DNA of 64,000 bases from Blastochloris sulfoviridis (GTDB taxonomy: Bacteria > Pseudomonadota > Alphaproteobacteria > Rhizobiales > Xanthobacteraceae), in contig NZ_VWPL01000002.1 of NCBI RefSeq assembly GCF_008630065.1, forward strand, positions 124,001-188,000, written 5' to 3'. The position numbers and the translations under genes are program-made. Every line of letters starts with the position of its first letter. Position 1 is the first letter of the stretch. The notes under the pieces are model-generated. The model had not been told where the DNA came from, did no database searches, and saw only the letters and a list, made by a program, of their open reading frames with translations. Below are positions 1-7,695 of this stretch, in pieces.

Positions 1-782
1 ACGAGCCGGTGGCGGCGGCGCTGGCCTATGAGCAGGAGGTCGCGCGCGAGACGCTGGCGCTGATCGCCGATCTGGGCGGCGGCACCGCCGACTTCACCTT
101 GGTGCGGCTCGGCCCAGAGCGGCGCAAGGCGGCCGACCGCGCCGCGGACCTCCTGGCCAATGACGGCGTGCGCATCGGCGGCACCGATTACGACCAGCGC
201 CTCGCCATGGCCAGCGTGATGCCGCAATTCGGCTTCGGCTCGCGCATGGCGCGCGGCGACATCGACGTGCCGGGCGGGCCCTATTGGGATCTCGCCACCT
301 GGTCGCAGGTCAACCGGCTCTATGACCCGAAGGCGATTTCGCAGATCCGCTCGACCCGCCGCGATGCGGCGCAGCCGGAATTGGTCGAGCGCCTGCTGCA
401 CGTCATCGAGGCGCGGCGCGGCCACGGCATCCTGATGGCGGTGGAAGAGGCCAAGATCACGCTCTCAGACAAGGACCGCGCCGCCATCGACCTCTCCTGG
501 CTGGAGGCGGGGCTTGCCGCCGAGGCCACCCGCGACGGCTTCGAGGACTCGACCGCCCGCCTGACGTCGCGCCTTGCCGACACCGTGCGGCGCTGCCTCG
601 CTGCGGCGGGCGTTCAGCCGGACGACGTCGATGCGCTGTTCTTCACCGGCGGCACGTCCGCCATTCCGGCGGTGCGGTCGGTGATCCGGGGGGTGGTGCC
701 GCAGGCCGCGGTGGTCGACGGCGACCGCTTCGGCGCCGTCGGCACCGGCTTGGCGGTGGAGGCGCAGAGGAGGTATGGGTGA
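1..782 (+). CDS. Hsp70 family ATPase (YegD-like), 5' truncated by window edge
   Basis: This is the C-terminal part of an actin-fold Hsp70-type ATPase; the reading frame is already open at the first full codon (base 3), so the start lies outside the window. The first residues EPVAAALAY match the Hsp70 nucleotide-binding-domain signature EPxAAALAY. The phosphate-2 motif DLGGGTADF follows about 20 residues later, and the adenosine motif FTGGTSAIPAVR lies near the C-terminus. The protein ends soon after this ATPase lobe, with no beta-sandwich substrate-binding domain. That architecture is typical of YegD-like putative chaperones rather than DnaK. Substrate and partners cannot be read from the sequence. 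It converges on leuC, with a shared hairpin between them. Confidence 0.85.
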   Translation, partial: EPVAAALAYEQEVARETLALIADLGGGTADFTLVRLGPERRKAADRAADLLANDGVRIGGTDYDQRLAMASVMPQFGFGSRMARGDIDVPGGPYWDLATWSQVNRLYDPKAISQIRSTRRDAAQPELVERLLHVIEARRGHGILMAVEEAKITLSDKDRAAIDLSWLEAGLAAEATRDGFEDSTARLTSRLADTVRRCLAAAGVQPDDVDALFFTGGTSAIPAVRSVIRGVVPQAAVVDGDRFGAVGTGLAVEAQRRYG

Positions 783-793
783 GCCGGCAAACG

Positions 794-819
794 AAAACCC
801 CGCGCCTCGGCGCGGGGTT
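794..819 (-). terminator. Hairpin terminator of leuC (possibly bidirectional)
   Basis: An 11-bp perfect inverted repeat (796-806 with 809-819, two bases between) lies between the converging Hsp70-family and leuC genes. On the minus strand the stem is followed by a TTTTCGTTT run, which fits a rho-independent terminator for leuC. On the plus strand there is no T-run, so termination there is less certain. Confidence 0.7.
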
Positions 820-867
820 GTCAGTCTGAAAGCCGTGATTTGCAGGAGGCGCTCAGCCCCAGGTTCT

Positions 868-2274
868 TCAGCCCCACTCCCGCACGTCCACGAACCGCCC
901 GGCGATCGCGGCGGCGGCCGCCATGGCCGGCGAGACCAGGTGGGTGCGGCCCTTGAAGCCCTGGCGGCCCTCGAAATTGCGGTTCGAGGTCGAGGCGCAG
1001 CGCTCGCCGGGCGCAAGCTTGTCGGGGTTCATGGCCAGGCACATCGAGCAGCCCGGCTCGCGCCAGTCGAAGCCGGCCGCCTTGAAGATCGCATCAAGCC
1101 CCTCGGCCTCGGCCTGCGCCTTCACCAGGCCGGAGCCCGGCACGATCATCGCCCGCACGCCGGCGTGCACGGTCTTGCCGGCGGCGATGCGGGCGGCCTC
1201 GCGCAGATCCTCGATGCGGCCATTGGTGCACGAGCCGATGAACACCGCGTCGATCGGGATGTCGGTGATCTTGGTGCCGGGCTTGAGGCCGATATAGTCC
1301 AGCGCCCGCCATTTCGAGGTGCGCTTGTTCTCGTCCGTGATGTCGTCGGGGTTCGGCACCACGCCGGTGATCGCGACGACGTCCTCAGGGCTGGTGCCCC
1401 AGGTCACGATCGGCGGCAGACTGGCGCCGTCGAGCTTGAGCTCGTGGTCGAAGTGGGCGCCGTCGTCGCTGCGGAGCGTCTCCCAGTAGCGCAGCGCGGC
1501 GTCCCAATGGGCGCCCTTGGGCGCCTTGGGGCGGTCCTTGATATAGGCGAAGGTCTTTTCGTCGGGCGCGATCATGCCGGCCCGCGCGCCGCCCTCGATC
1601 GACATGTTGCAGACCGTCATGCGGCCTTCCATCGAGAGGGAGCGGATGGCCTCGCCGGCATATTCGATCACCGAGCCGGTGCCGCCGGCGGTGCCGATCT
1701 CGCCGATGATCGCCAGCACCACGTCTTTCGCTGTGACGCCGGGCGGCAATTGGCCGTCCACCGTCACCCGCATGTTCTTGGCCTTCTTCTGGATCAGCGT
1801 CTGAGTGGCGAGCACGTGCTCGACCTCCGAGGTGCCGATGCCGTGGGCCAGCGCGCCGAAGGCGCCGTGGGTCGAGGTGTGGCTGTCGCCGCACACGATG
1901 GTGGTGCCGGGCAGCGTGAAGCCCTGCTCGGGGCCGACGACGTGTACCACGCCCTGGCGGACGTCGATCTCGTTGTAATACTCGATGCCGAAGTCGCGGG
2001 CGTTCTCGGCCAGCGTCGCCACCTGCAGCGCGCTCTCGGGGTCGTCGATGCCCTTGGAGCGGTCGGAGGTCGGCACGTTGTGGTCGACCACGGCCAGCGT
2101 CTTTTGCGGCGCGCGCACCTTGCGTCCGGCGGTGCGCAGGCCCTCGAACGCCTGCGGGCTGGTCACCTCGTGGACGAGGTGGCGGTCGATATAGAGCAGG
2201 CACGTTCCATCGGGCTGAACCTCGACCAGATGGTCGTCCCAGATCTTGTCGTAGAGCGTGCGCGGCTTGGTCAT
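868..2274 (-). CDS. leuC: 3-isopropylmalate dehydratase large subunit LeuC
   Basis: LeuC is the large subunit of the aconitase-family isomerase that converts 2-isopropylmalate to 3-isopropylmalate in leucine synthesis; it pairs with LeuD, which is not in this window. The 468-residue length is normal for the family. The 4Fe-4S ligand cysteines are present: one in GSCTNGR (about residue 349) and two in CSMC (about residues 408 and 411). The motif [12 protein letters not shown], which belongs to the aconitase fold, is also intact. The ATG at 2274 ([12 protein letters not shown]) was chosen because this is where family similarity begins; the open frame runs further upstream without family character. 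The gene lies downstream of rplS in the usual alphaproteobacterial order, but here an opposite-strand VOC gene intervenes. Confidence 0.97.
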   Translation of the reverse strand: MTKPRTLYDKIWDDHLVEVQPDGTCLLYIDRHLVHEVTSPQAFEGLRTAGRKVRAPQKTLAVVDHNVPTSDRSKGIDDPESALQVATLAENARDFGIEYYNEIDVRQGVVHVVGPEQGFTLPGTTIVCGDSHTSTHGAFGALAHGIGTSEVEHVLATQTLIQKKAKNMRVTVDGQLPPGVTAKDVVLAIIGEIGTAGGTGSVIEYAGEAIRSLSMEGRMTVCNMSIEGGARAGMIAPDEKTFAYIKDRPKAPKGAHWDAALRYWETLRSDDGAHFDHELKLDGASLPPIVTWGTSPEDVVAITGVVPNPDDITDENKRTSKWRALDYIGLKPGTKITDIPIDAVFIGSCTNGRIEDLREAARIAAGKTVHAGVRAMIVPGSGLVKAQAEAEGLDAIFKAAGFDWREPGCSMCLAMNPDKLAPGERCASTSNRNFEGRQGFKGRTHLVSPAMAAAAAIAGRFVDVREWG

Positions 2275-2595
2275 CGGATCGCGAACTCGTGAACGGGCGC
2301 GGGGCGCCGGGTGTTGGGGAGTGGCGCGGGGTAACATGCGCCCTTCGCCGGTGCAACGCCGCGGCGATCAACAGCGTGCGACAGAGCGCCCAAAGGCCGG
2401 CCGCCATCAATCGGCCGGCCTTTGGCCGGTCTTTGGCCCGGTTCTGCCGCTAAGCCTTGGCCGTTACGGATCGGCCGCAGCCCGGCGGAATAGGCAATCC
2501 TCCGAGCTTTGATTGAAACACCCCCCTGACGAAATGTGAGGGCGTGGCCTCGCAGCCCCGAGGCGGCCGAGGGGGCGAGGCGTCGAGGGTCACGC
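2275..2595. other. Intergenic region between leuC and the VOC gene
   Basis: This divergent region must hold the promoters of leuC (minus) and the VOC gene (plus). The only strong structure is a 12-bp perfect inverted repeat, 2392-2403 with 2412-2423, with an 8-base loop. It is about 120 bases upstream of the leuC start, where it could act as a leader hairpin or attenuator. No leucine-rich leader peptide was found. Confidence 0.6.
2392..2423 (-). promoter_or_regulatory. Strong hairpin in the leuC leader region
   Basis: The two arms AAAGGCCGGCCG and CGGCCGGCCTTT are perfectly complementary and separated by CCATCAAT. On the plus strand the arm is followed by TTTGGCCGGTCTTT, so a terminator facing the VOC gene is as possible as a leuC attenuator. 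Function is inferred from structure only. Confidence 0.45.
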
Positions 2596-3018
2596 ATGCT
2601 CGCAGTCGGGCGGGATTATCCGCCGGTTGCCCCCCACTTGACCGTTCGCAGCGCATCGGCGGCGATGGCGTTCTATCGCGTCGCGTTCGACGCGGTGGAG
2701 CGGCGCTGCCTGGCCGGTCGCGACGGCGTCGTCGTGCACGCCGAAATCATGATCAATCGCGGCCTGATCGTGCTGTCGGACGCACGGGCTGCCTGCAGCG
2801 CCACCGCCGCGCCGACGCCCGAATGCGCCACGCCGGTATCGCTGCGGCTGATGCTGTCCGGCCCGGCGCAGGTCGACGCCTGGTATGCGCGCGCCGTCTC
2901 CAACGGCGCCGCCCCCGACATGGCGCCGACCAGCGCCTATTGGGGCCTGCGCTTCGCCGCGGTGCGCGATCCGTTCGGCCACCGCTGGATCCTGCAGGCG
3001 CGCACCGAGGCGGAGTGA
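2596..3018 (+). CDS. VOC (glyoxalase/bleomycin-resistance) family protein, PhnB-like
   Basis: This 140-residue protein has the paired beta-alpha-beta-beta-beta modules of the vicinal oxygen chelate superfamily. The N-terminal half begins APHLTVRSASAAMAFYRVAF, the usual helix with an aromatic FY that opens VOC and PhnB-like domains. The C-terminal half ends VRDPFGHRWIL, the hallmark DPFGHRW motif of the second module. VOC members include metal-dependent lyases, dioxygenases and drug-binding proteins; the substrate here cannot be assigned. The ATG at 2596 is the last start before the conserved domain. The gene stands alone, opposite to the flanking rplS and leuC, so it probably inserted into an ancestral rplS-leuC junction (inference from usual gene order). 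Confidence 0.85.
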   Translation: MLAVGRDYPPVAPHLTVRSASAAMAFYRVAFDAVERRCLAGRDGVVVHAEIMINRGLIVLSDARAACSATAAPTPECATPVSLRLMLSGPAQVDAWYARAVSNGAAPDMAPTSAYWGLRFAAVRDPFGHRWILQARTEAE

Positions 3019-3051
3019 GCGCGCTTTCTCAGCCCTCACCCGAACCCCGAG

Positions 3052-3193
3052 ATTCCAGGATCCCTCAACGCTCCAAGATCCCTCAACGCCCAGGATCCCT
3101 GGACGCTCCAAGATCCCCGGACGCTCCAGGATCCCTCAGTGCTCCAAGCTCCCTGGATGCTCCAAGACCCTGAACGCCCCAAGGCCCCGAAAC
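3052..3193. repeat. 18-bp degenerate tandem repeat array (8 units)
   Basis: Eight tandem units of 17-18 bp with consensus gctccaagatccctgaac lie in the convergent gap between the VOC gene and rplS. Unit starts are 3052, 3070, 3088, 3105, 3123, 3141, 3159 and 3176. Units 3 and 7 have lost one base. Neither strand carries a convincing gene, although the minus strand reads as hexapeptides of the GSWSVQ type in one frame. Confidence 0.85.
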
Positions 3194-3196
3194 GCA

Positions 3197-3222
3197 CATG
3201 GCCGGGACGAGGCCCGGCCATG
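3197..3222 (-). terminator. Hairpin terminator at the end of the ffh-rplS operon
   Basis: A 10-bp perfect inverted repeat (3197-3206 with 3213-3222, six-base loop) lies 60 bases downstream of the rplS stop on the minus strand. A short GTTT follows rather than a long T-run, so it is a plausible but not canonical terminator. Confidence 0.55.
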
Positions 3223-3281
3223 GAGAAGACGATCTGGCGGCCGCGCCGGCCGCCGTCTCTATCGCACGATCGCTTGCGCGA

Positions 3282-3680
3282 TCACTTGCCGGTCTTCCCG
3301 GCCTTGCCGGTCTTCCCGGCGGTATCGGTGCGCTCGGCGATGCGGGCCGACTTGCCGCGGCGATCGCGCAGGTAATAGAGCTTGGCGCGGCGGACCTTGC
3401 CGCGGCGGACCAGCTTGATCGAATCGATCAGCGGCGAATAGAGCGGGAACACGCGCTCGACGCCCTCGCCATAGGAAATCTTGCGGACGGTGAAGCTCTG
3501 GTTCAGGCCGCCGCCATTGCGGGCGATGCACACGCCCTCATAGGCCTGCACGCGCGAGCGGTCGCCTTCGACCACCTTGACATTGACGATGACCGTGTCG
3601 CCCGGCTGGAACTCGGGAATCTCCTTGCCCGTGGTGAGCTTGGCGATCTGTTCCTGGTCGAGTTCGGCGATGATGTTCAT
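3282..3680 (-). CDS. rplS: 50S ribosomal protein L19
   Basis: L19 sits at the 30S-50S subunit interface. The 132-residue sequence has the full family core: [13 protein letters not shown], the [16 protein letters not shown] stretch, [21 protein letters not shown], and [20 protein letters not shown]. The C-terminus carries a short lysine/glycine-rich tail ([11 protein letters not shown]). The ATG at 3680 has a GGAG ribosome-binding site about 9 bases upstream, which decides the start over the longer open frame. It is the last gene of the ffh-rpsP-rimM-trmD-rplS operon, 117 bases after trmD. Confidence 0.98.
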   Translation of the reverse strand: MNIIAELDQEQIAKLTTGKEIPEFQPGDTVIVNVKVVEGDRSRVQAYEGVCIARNGGGLNQSFTVRKISYGEGVERVFPLYSPLIDSIKLVRRGKVRRAKLYYLRDRRGKSARIAERTDTAGKTGKAGKTGK

Positions 3681-3797
3681 GGCGGCAACTCCATTGCGCG
3701 ACCTGGAATCCGTCGAGGGATTCCCAAGGGATCGCGAGCGCTTGGGCACGCTGTTTTCAGTTGGGATGGGCGCTCATACACGAAGCCGCGGCCGCTG

Positions 3798-4499
3798 TCA
3801 TGCCCTTCCGCGCCGGTAGATCTCGTAGAGATCCGGCCGGCGCTCCCTCGTCAGCCTCTCGGCCTCGTCGCGCCGCCACGCGGCGACCCTGCCGTGGTCG
3901 CCCGAGATGAGAACATCCGGGATGGCGCGGCCCTCGAAGAGCTGCGGGCGGGTGTATTGCGGATATTCCAGCAGGCCGGACGAGAAGCTCTCTTCCGTGC
4001 CGGAGAGGGCGTTGCCCATCACGCCGGGGATCAGCCGCACGCAGGCGTCGATGAGCGCCATCGCCGCGATCTCGCCGCCCGACAGCACATAGTCGCCGAT
4101 CGAGACCTCCTCCAGCGCGCGCGCCTCGATGACCCGCTGGTCGATGCCTTCGAAGCGGCCGCACGCCACCAGCACACCGGGGCCGGCGGCGAACTCGCGC
4201 ACTTTTCCTTGCGTCAGTGGCGCGCCGCGCGGCGACATCAGGAGCCGCGGCCGTGGGTCGCCCTCGGGCGAGACCGCGTCGATGGCGCGGGCCAGCACGT
4301 CGGCGCGCATCACCATGCCCGGGCCGCCGCCGGCCGGGGTGTCGTCGACCGAGCGGTGGCGGTCCTGCGCGAAGGTGCGGATGTCGGTGGCCTGAAGCGC
4401 CCAGCGGCCCTCATTGAGCGCGCGTCCGGCCAGAGACAGGCCGAGCGGACCGGGAAACGCCTCGGGAAACAGCGTGAGGATGTCAGCGCGCCAGCTCAT
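3798..4499 (-). CDS. trmD: tRNA (guanine-N1-)-methyltransferase TrmD
   Basis: TrmD uses S-adenosylmethionine to make m1G37 in tRNA and so prevents +1 frameshifting. The 233-residue protein has the SPOUT trefoil-knot motifs: [39 protein letters not shown] and the PQYTRP segment. The expected catalytic and cofactor-binding region is intact. Its start codon overlaps the rimM stop by four bases, so the two are translationally coupled, as is common for this operon. Confidence 0.98.
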   Translation of the reverse strand: MSWRADILTLFPEAFPGPLGLSLAGRALNEGRWALQATDIRTFAQDRHRSVDDTPAGGGPGMVMRADVLARAIDAVSPEGDPRPRLLMSPRGAPLTQGKVREFAAGPGVLVACGRFEGIDQRVIEARALEEVSIGDYVLSGGEIAAMALIDACVRLIPGVMGNALSGTEESFSSGLLEYPQYTRPQLFEGRAIPDVLISGDHGRVAAWRRDEAERLTRERRPDLYEIYRRGRA

Positions 4500-5101
4500 C
4501 CCTGTCCCCGCATTTTGGGCCCCCGCCTGGGGCCTTCCTTGGGGGGCTTGGGCGGCGGCACCAGGTCGCGCGCGGCCAGCGTGAGGTGTCCGGCCTGCAA
4601 ATCCACCGCCGGCACCATCGCCTTGGTGAACGGCACCATCACCGAGGCGCCGCCCCAGCTTGGCGCGACGTCGAGAATGTCGCCGGCGCCGAAATTCTCC
4701 ACCGCGATCACCCGGCCGAGGGTGTCGCCCTCCGGCGCGCGCACCGCAAGGCCGATCAGGTCGGCGTGGTAGTAGCTCTCGTCCTCCTCGATCGCCGGCA
4801 GGCGGTCGCGGGGGATATAGAGGTCGGTACCGCGCAACGCCTCGGCGTCCTCGCGGCTGGCGATCTCGGCAAAGCGGGCGACCACGCCCTCGCCGTGGGC
4901 GCGCAAGGCTGTCAGCGCGAAGGCGCGGAGGCCTGCCGCGTCGGTGAACGGCCCGAGCGAATTCAGAACGCCGCGATCTTCCGTAAAGACCATGAGACGC
5001 ACCTCGCCGCGCACGCCATAGGCGCCGGCGATGCGGGCGACGCAGACGCGCCGCGCCGCGCCGGTCTCCTTACCGGGGCCAGGCGGGGGTGCGGCGGTCA
5101 T
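4496..5101 (-). CDS. rimM: Ribosome maturation factor RimM
   Basis: RimM binds S19 and helps assemble the head of the 30S subunit. The 201-residue protein has the N-terminal barrel ([21 protein letters not shown]) and the C-terminal PRC-barrel ending [16 protein letters not shown] with the EVEDFGA-type segment represented by [13 protein letters not shown]. The ATG at 5101 was chosen because family similarity begins about 15 residues later and the upstream open frame runs into the palindromic element at 5144-5303. It overlaps trmD by four bases. The alanine/proline-rich N-terminal 15 residues are not conserved in the family. Confidence 0.96.
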   Translation of the reverse strand: MTAAPPPGPGKETGAARRVCVARIAGAYGVRGEVRLMVFTEDRGVLNSLGPFTDAAGLRAFALTALRAHGEGVVARFAEIASREDAEALRGTDLYIPRDRLPAIEEDESYYHADLIGLAVRAPEGDTLGRVIAVENFGAGDILDVAPSWGGASVMVPFTKAMVPAVDLQAGHLTLAARDLVPPPKPPKEGPRRGPKMRGQG

Positions 5102-5143
5102 CGGGGCGGCTCCAGGTCGGAGAGAAAAGCTCAGCCGTTGGCG

Positions 5144-5303
5144 CTCTTTCCCTCTCCCCTTGCGGGAGAGGGTGCCGAGCGATCGAACGATCGCGAGGCG
5201 GGTGAGGGGTCGAATCAAGCCCGGCCTGAAGTTACCCCTCACCCGGCTCGGATGCCGCTTCGCTCATCCTCGCCACCCTCTCCCGCAAGGGGAGAGGGGA
5301 AGA
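5144..5303. repeat. 160-bp long imperfect palindromic intergenic element
   Basis: The left arm (5144-5210) and the right arm (5234-5303) are reverse complements over the outer 30 bases (CTCTCCCCTTGCGGGAGAGGG core) and over the inner GGGTGAGGGG. The middle of each arm has diverged. Each outer arm also contains a smaller palindrome, CCCTCTCCC-TTGC-GGGAGAGGG type. Similar elements are widespread in intergenic regions of alphaproteobacteria (general knowledge, not checked here). It lies inside the operon between rpsP and rimM, so it is transcribed and would fold into a long hairpin. Confidence 0.85.
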
Positions 5304-5381
5304 GAAGCGGGATGCCGTCAGCCGGTCCCGGGTATCGGCCGGATGCTCCGCATCCCGCCTCGCCCGGGACGACAGGCATCG

Positions 5382-5723
5382 TCACTCGCCGGCGGCGGCA
5401 GCGGCCGCGGCGGCGCGCTCCTGCGCCTTCTTCTTCGGCTTGGCCTTCTCCGGATTGGCGTGCGCCTTGCGGGTCAGAAGGCCCGCGGCGTCGAAGAAGC
5501 GGGCGACGCGGTCGGTCGGCTGGGCGCCCTTGGCGAGCCAGGACTTCACCGCCTCGGTGTCGAACTGCACGCGGGCGGCGTCGTCCTTGCCGCGCAGCGG
5601 GTCATAGGTGCCGAGCTTCTCCAGGAAGCGGCCGTCGCGCGGGGCGCGCTCGTCGGCGAGCACGATCGCGTAGTGCGGGCGCTTCTTGGTGCCGCGGCGG
5701 GCAAGGCGGATCTTGAGAGACAT
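5382..5723 (-). CDS. rpsP: 30S ribosomal protein S16
   Basis: S16 is a primary 30S assembly protein. The 113-residue sequence shows the family signature from residue 1: [18 protein letters not shown], then [23 protein letters not shown] and [13 protein letters not shown]. The C-terminal tail is a lysine then alanine-rich extension ([21 protein letters not shown]), typical of alphaproteobacterial S16. It follows ffh by 39 bases in the same operon. Confidence 0.98.
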   Translation of the reverse strand: MSLKIRLARRGTKKRPHYAIVLADERAPRDGRFLEKLGTYDPLRGKDDAARVQFDTEAVKSWLAKGAQPTDRVARFFDAAGLLTRKAHANPEKAKPKKKAQERAAAAAAAAGE

Positions 5724-5762
5724 TGAGTGGTCCTTTCCAGTCTCGAACTTAAAGTTCTGAAA

Positions 5763-7283
5763 TCACTTCTTCTTCGGCCCGAACGGCAGGCCGGGCAGGC
5801 GTCCCGGCAGGCCGGGCAGACCCGGCGGCAGCGCCTTGCCGAAATCGGCGGGCAGATCGGGCATCTTGTCGGCGATCGCCGCCGGCCCGCGGCGCTGGTA
5901 GTCCTCGATCATCTCGGGCGTCGGCTGGGGCATGCCGCCGCCGAAGCCGAGCGCCCGGCCGATGCCGGCCAGCGGGCCGCGCTTGGCGCCGCCCATGGCC
6001 TTCATCATGTCGGCCATGCCGCGGTGCAGCTTCAGCAGGCGGTTGATCTCCTCGACCTTGGTGCCGGAGCCGCTGGCGATGCGCCGCTTGCGGCTGGCCT
6101 TCAGCAGGTCGGGGTTGCGGCGCTCCTGCGGGGTCATCGAATCGATGATGGCGCGCTGGCGGCGGAAGGTGGCGTCGTTCATGCCGGAGGCGGCGATCTG
6201 GTCCTTCATCTTGGCGACGCCGGGCAGCATGCCGAGCACGCCGCCGACGCCGCCGATCTTCTCCATCTGGAGAAGCTGCTCGCGCAGGTCGGCGAGGTCG
6301 AAGGCGCCCTTCTGCAGGCGGGCGGCCATCTTGGCCGCCTTCTCGGCGTCGATCGCCTGCGCCGCCTTCTCGACCAGCGCGACGATGTCGCCCTTGCCGA
6401 GGATGCGGCCGGCGACGCGGCCAGGGTCGAAATCCTCCAGCGCGTCGACCTTCTCGCCGGTGCCGAGCAGCTTGATCGGCTTGCCGGTGACGTGGCGCAT
6501 GGACAGCGCGGCGCCACCGCGGCCGTCGCCGTCGATGCGGGTCAGCACGATGCCGGTGATGCCCACCCGCTCCTCGAAGGCGCGGGCGGTGTTCACCGCG
6601 TCCTGGCCGGTGAGGCTGTCGGCGACCAGCAGCACCTCGTGCGGCTTGACCTGCTTCTTGACCTCGGCGACCTCGGCCATCAAGGCTTCGTCGACCGTGG
6701 TGCGGCCGGCGGTATCGAGCATCACCACGTCGTAGCCGCCGAGGCGGGCGGCCTCCATGGCGCGCTTGGCGATCTGCACCGGCTGCTGGCCTGTGACGAT
6801 CGGCAAGGTGGTGACGCCGACCTGCTCGCCCAGCACCGCGAGCTGCTCCATCGCAGCCGGGCGGCGGGTGTCGAGCGAGGCCATCAGCACCTTGCTCTTG
6901 TTGCGCTCGGTGAGGCGGCGGGCGATCTTGGCGGTGGTGGTGGTCTTGCCCGAGCCCTGCAGGCCGACCATCAGGATGGCCACCGGCGCCGGGGCGTCGA
7001 GGTCGATGGACTGGGCGTCGGAGCCCAGCGTCTTGATCAGCTCGTCATGGACGATCTTGATCAGCATCTGGCCCGGCGTCACCGAGCGCAGCACCTCGGC
7101 GCCGACGGCGCGGCTCTTCACGCGGTCGGTGAAGCTTCGCACCACATCCAGGGCGACGTCGGCCTCCAGCAGCGCGCGGCGCACCTCGCGCATCGCCTCG
7201 TTGACGTCGCCCTCGGTGAGCGCGCCGCGCCGGGTCAGCTTTTCGAGAATGCCGCCGAGGCGGTCCGTCAGCGTCTCGAACAT
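5763..7283 (-). CDS. ffh: Signal recognition particle protein Ffh (SRP54)
   Basis: Ffh is the GTPase of the signal recognition particle; with 4.5S RNA it delivers nascent membrane proteins to FtsY. Over 506 residues it has an N-terminal four-helix bundle, then the NG GTPase domain with G1 loop GLQGSGKTTTTAKIA (about residues 106-120), DTRRPAAMEQL, DTAGR and TRIDGDGRGGAAL. The methionine-rich M domain follows, with SGSGTKVEEINRLLK for RNA binding. The C-terminal tail is rich in Gly-Leu-Pro. The ATG at 7283 has a GGAGG site 5 bases upstream; the in-frame GTG at 7287-7289 overlaps that site and is rejected. No 4.5S RNA gene was recognised nearby. Confidence 0.98.
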   Translation of the reverse strand: MFETLTDRLGGILEKLTRRGALTEGDVNEAMREVRRALLEADVALDVVRSFTDRVKSRAVGAEVLRSVTPGQMLIKIVHDELIKTLGSDAQSIDLDAPAPVAILMVGLQGSGKTTTTAKIARRLTERNKSKVLMASLDTRRPAAMEQLAVLGEQVGVTTLPIVTGQQPVQIAKRAMEAARLGGYDVVMLDTAGRTTVDEALMAEVAEVKKQVKPHEVLLVADSLTGQDAVNTARAFEERVGITGIVLTRIDGDGRGGAALSMRHVTGKPIKLLGTGEKVDALEDFDPGRVAGRILGKGDIVALVEKAAQAIDAEKAAKMAARLQKGAFDLADLREQLLQMEKIGGVGGVLGMLPGVAKMKDQIAASGMNDATFRRQRAIIDSMTPQERRNPDLLKASRKRRIASGSGTKVEEINRLLKLHRGMADMMKAMGGAKRGPLAGIGRALGFGGGMPQPTPEMIEDYQRRGPAAIADKMPDLPADFGKALPPGLPGLPGRLPGLPFGPKKK

Positions 7284-7695
7284 CGTCACCTCCGCCGCGA
7301 TGCGGCTGCCTCAAATTCCAATTGCGTAGCGCCGAGCGCACCCGAGGGCGCATCGCGCTGTCGGGTGTTGACCTCCGGGCTCTGGATCGAGATCGCTGGC
7401 CCGGTCGGCGGCTGTGGTCGAACGCCGTCTGGAATGACCGGCTAGCTAAGCGCGGGGAGGCGGGGTGTCAAGGTGGCTGCGGTGGCCGAGTTTGGTACCC
7501 AGAGGCACGATTGGCGCCAGATGCGCAATCCCTGGATTTAGAAGCGCAGTTTAGATATAGATATAGAGAATCGCCTTGGCTATTTCATGCAAGCGCGCCA
7601 CAAAGTGGCTATGGGTTATTTGGGCATGCAATCTTAATGAAATAGACTGGATACATCATCCCTTCGGTCAATTTTTGATGAGATGAAGGCTGGCG
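7284..7695. other. Divergent region: ffh promoter and left junction of AT-rich island
   Basis: Bases 7284-7480 are GC-rich and hold the ffh promoter. From about 7490 the composition drops to clearly AT-rich and stays so to about 9000. The stretch 7480-7530 contains GGTGGCCGAGT, which resembles a tRNA D-arm, but no T-arm or acceptor partner was found. No gene is called here. Confidence 0.6.
7443..7471 (-). promoter_or_regulatory. Sigma-70-type promoter of the ffh operon
   Basis: On the minus strand the sequence is TTGACA (7471-7466), 17 bases, then TAGCTA (7448-7443). A start site would fall near 7436, giving a leader of about 150 bases before ffh. The match to the -35 consensus is perfect and the spacing is ideal. 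It lies just outside the AT-rich island, so the island did not separate ffh from this promoter. Confidence 0.7.

Noticed and set aside
775-2292. A 505-codon plus-strand frame over leuC
   Set aside because: It is antisense to a fully conserved LeuC. The His/Ala/Asp-rich translation is the usual mirror of a GC-rich gene.
3052-3193. CRISPR array
   Set aside because: Units are 17-18 bp in direct tandem without unique spacers, and no cas gene is in the window.
3036-3221. Possible repeat protein with GSWSVQ hexapeptides
   Set aside because: The frame exists only because the 18-bp unit is a multiple of three. There is no ribosome-binding site and two units have single-base losses that would break the reading of a real gene.
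7480-7530. tRNA-Ser/Leu-like D-arm (GGTGGCCGAGT) at the island edge
   Set aside because: No matching acceptor stem, anticodon arm or T-arm could be found around it, so an attachment site in a tRNA gene is not supported.
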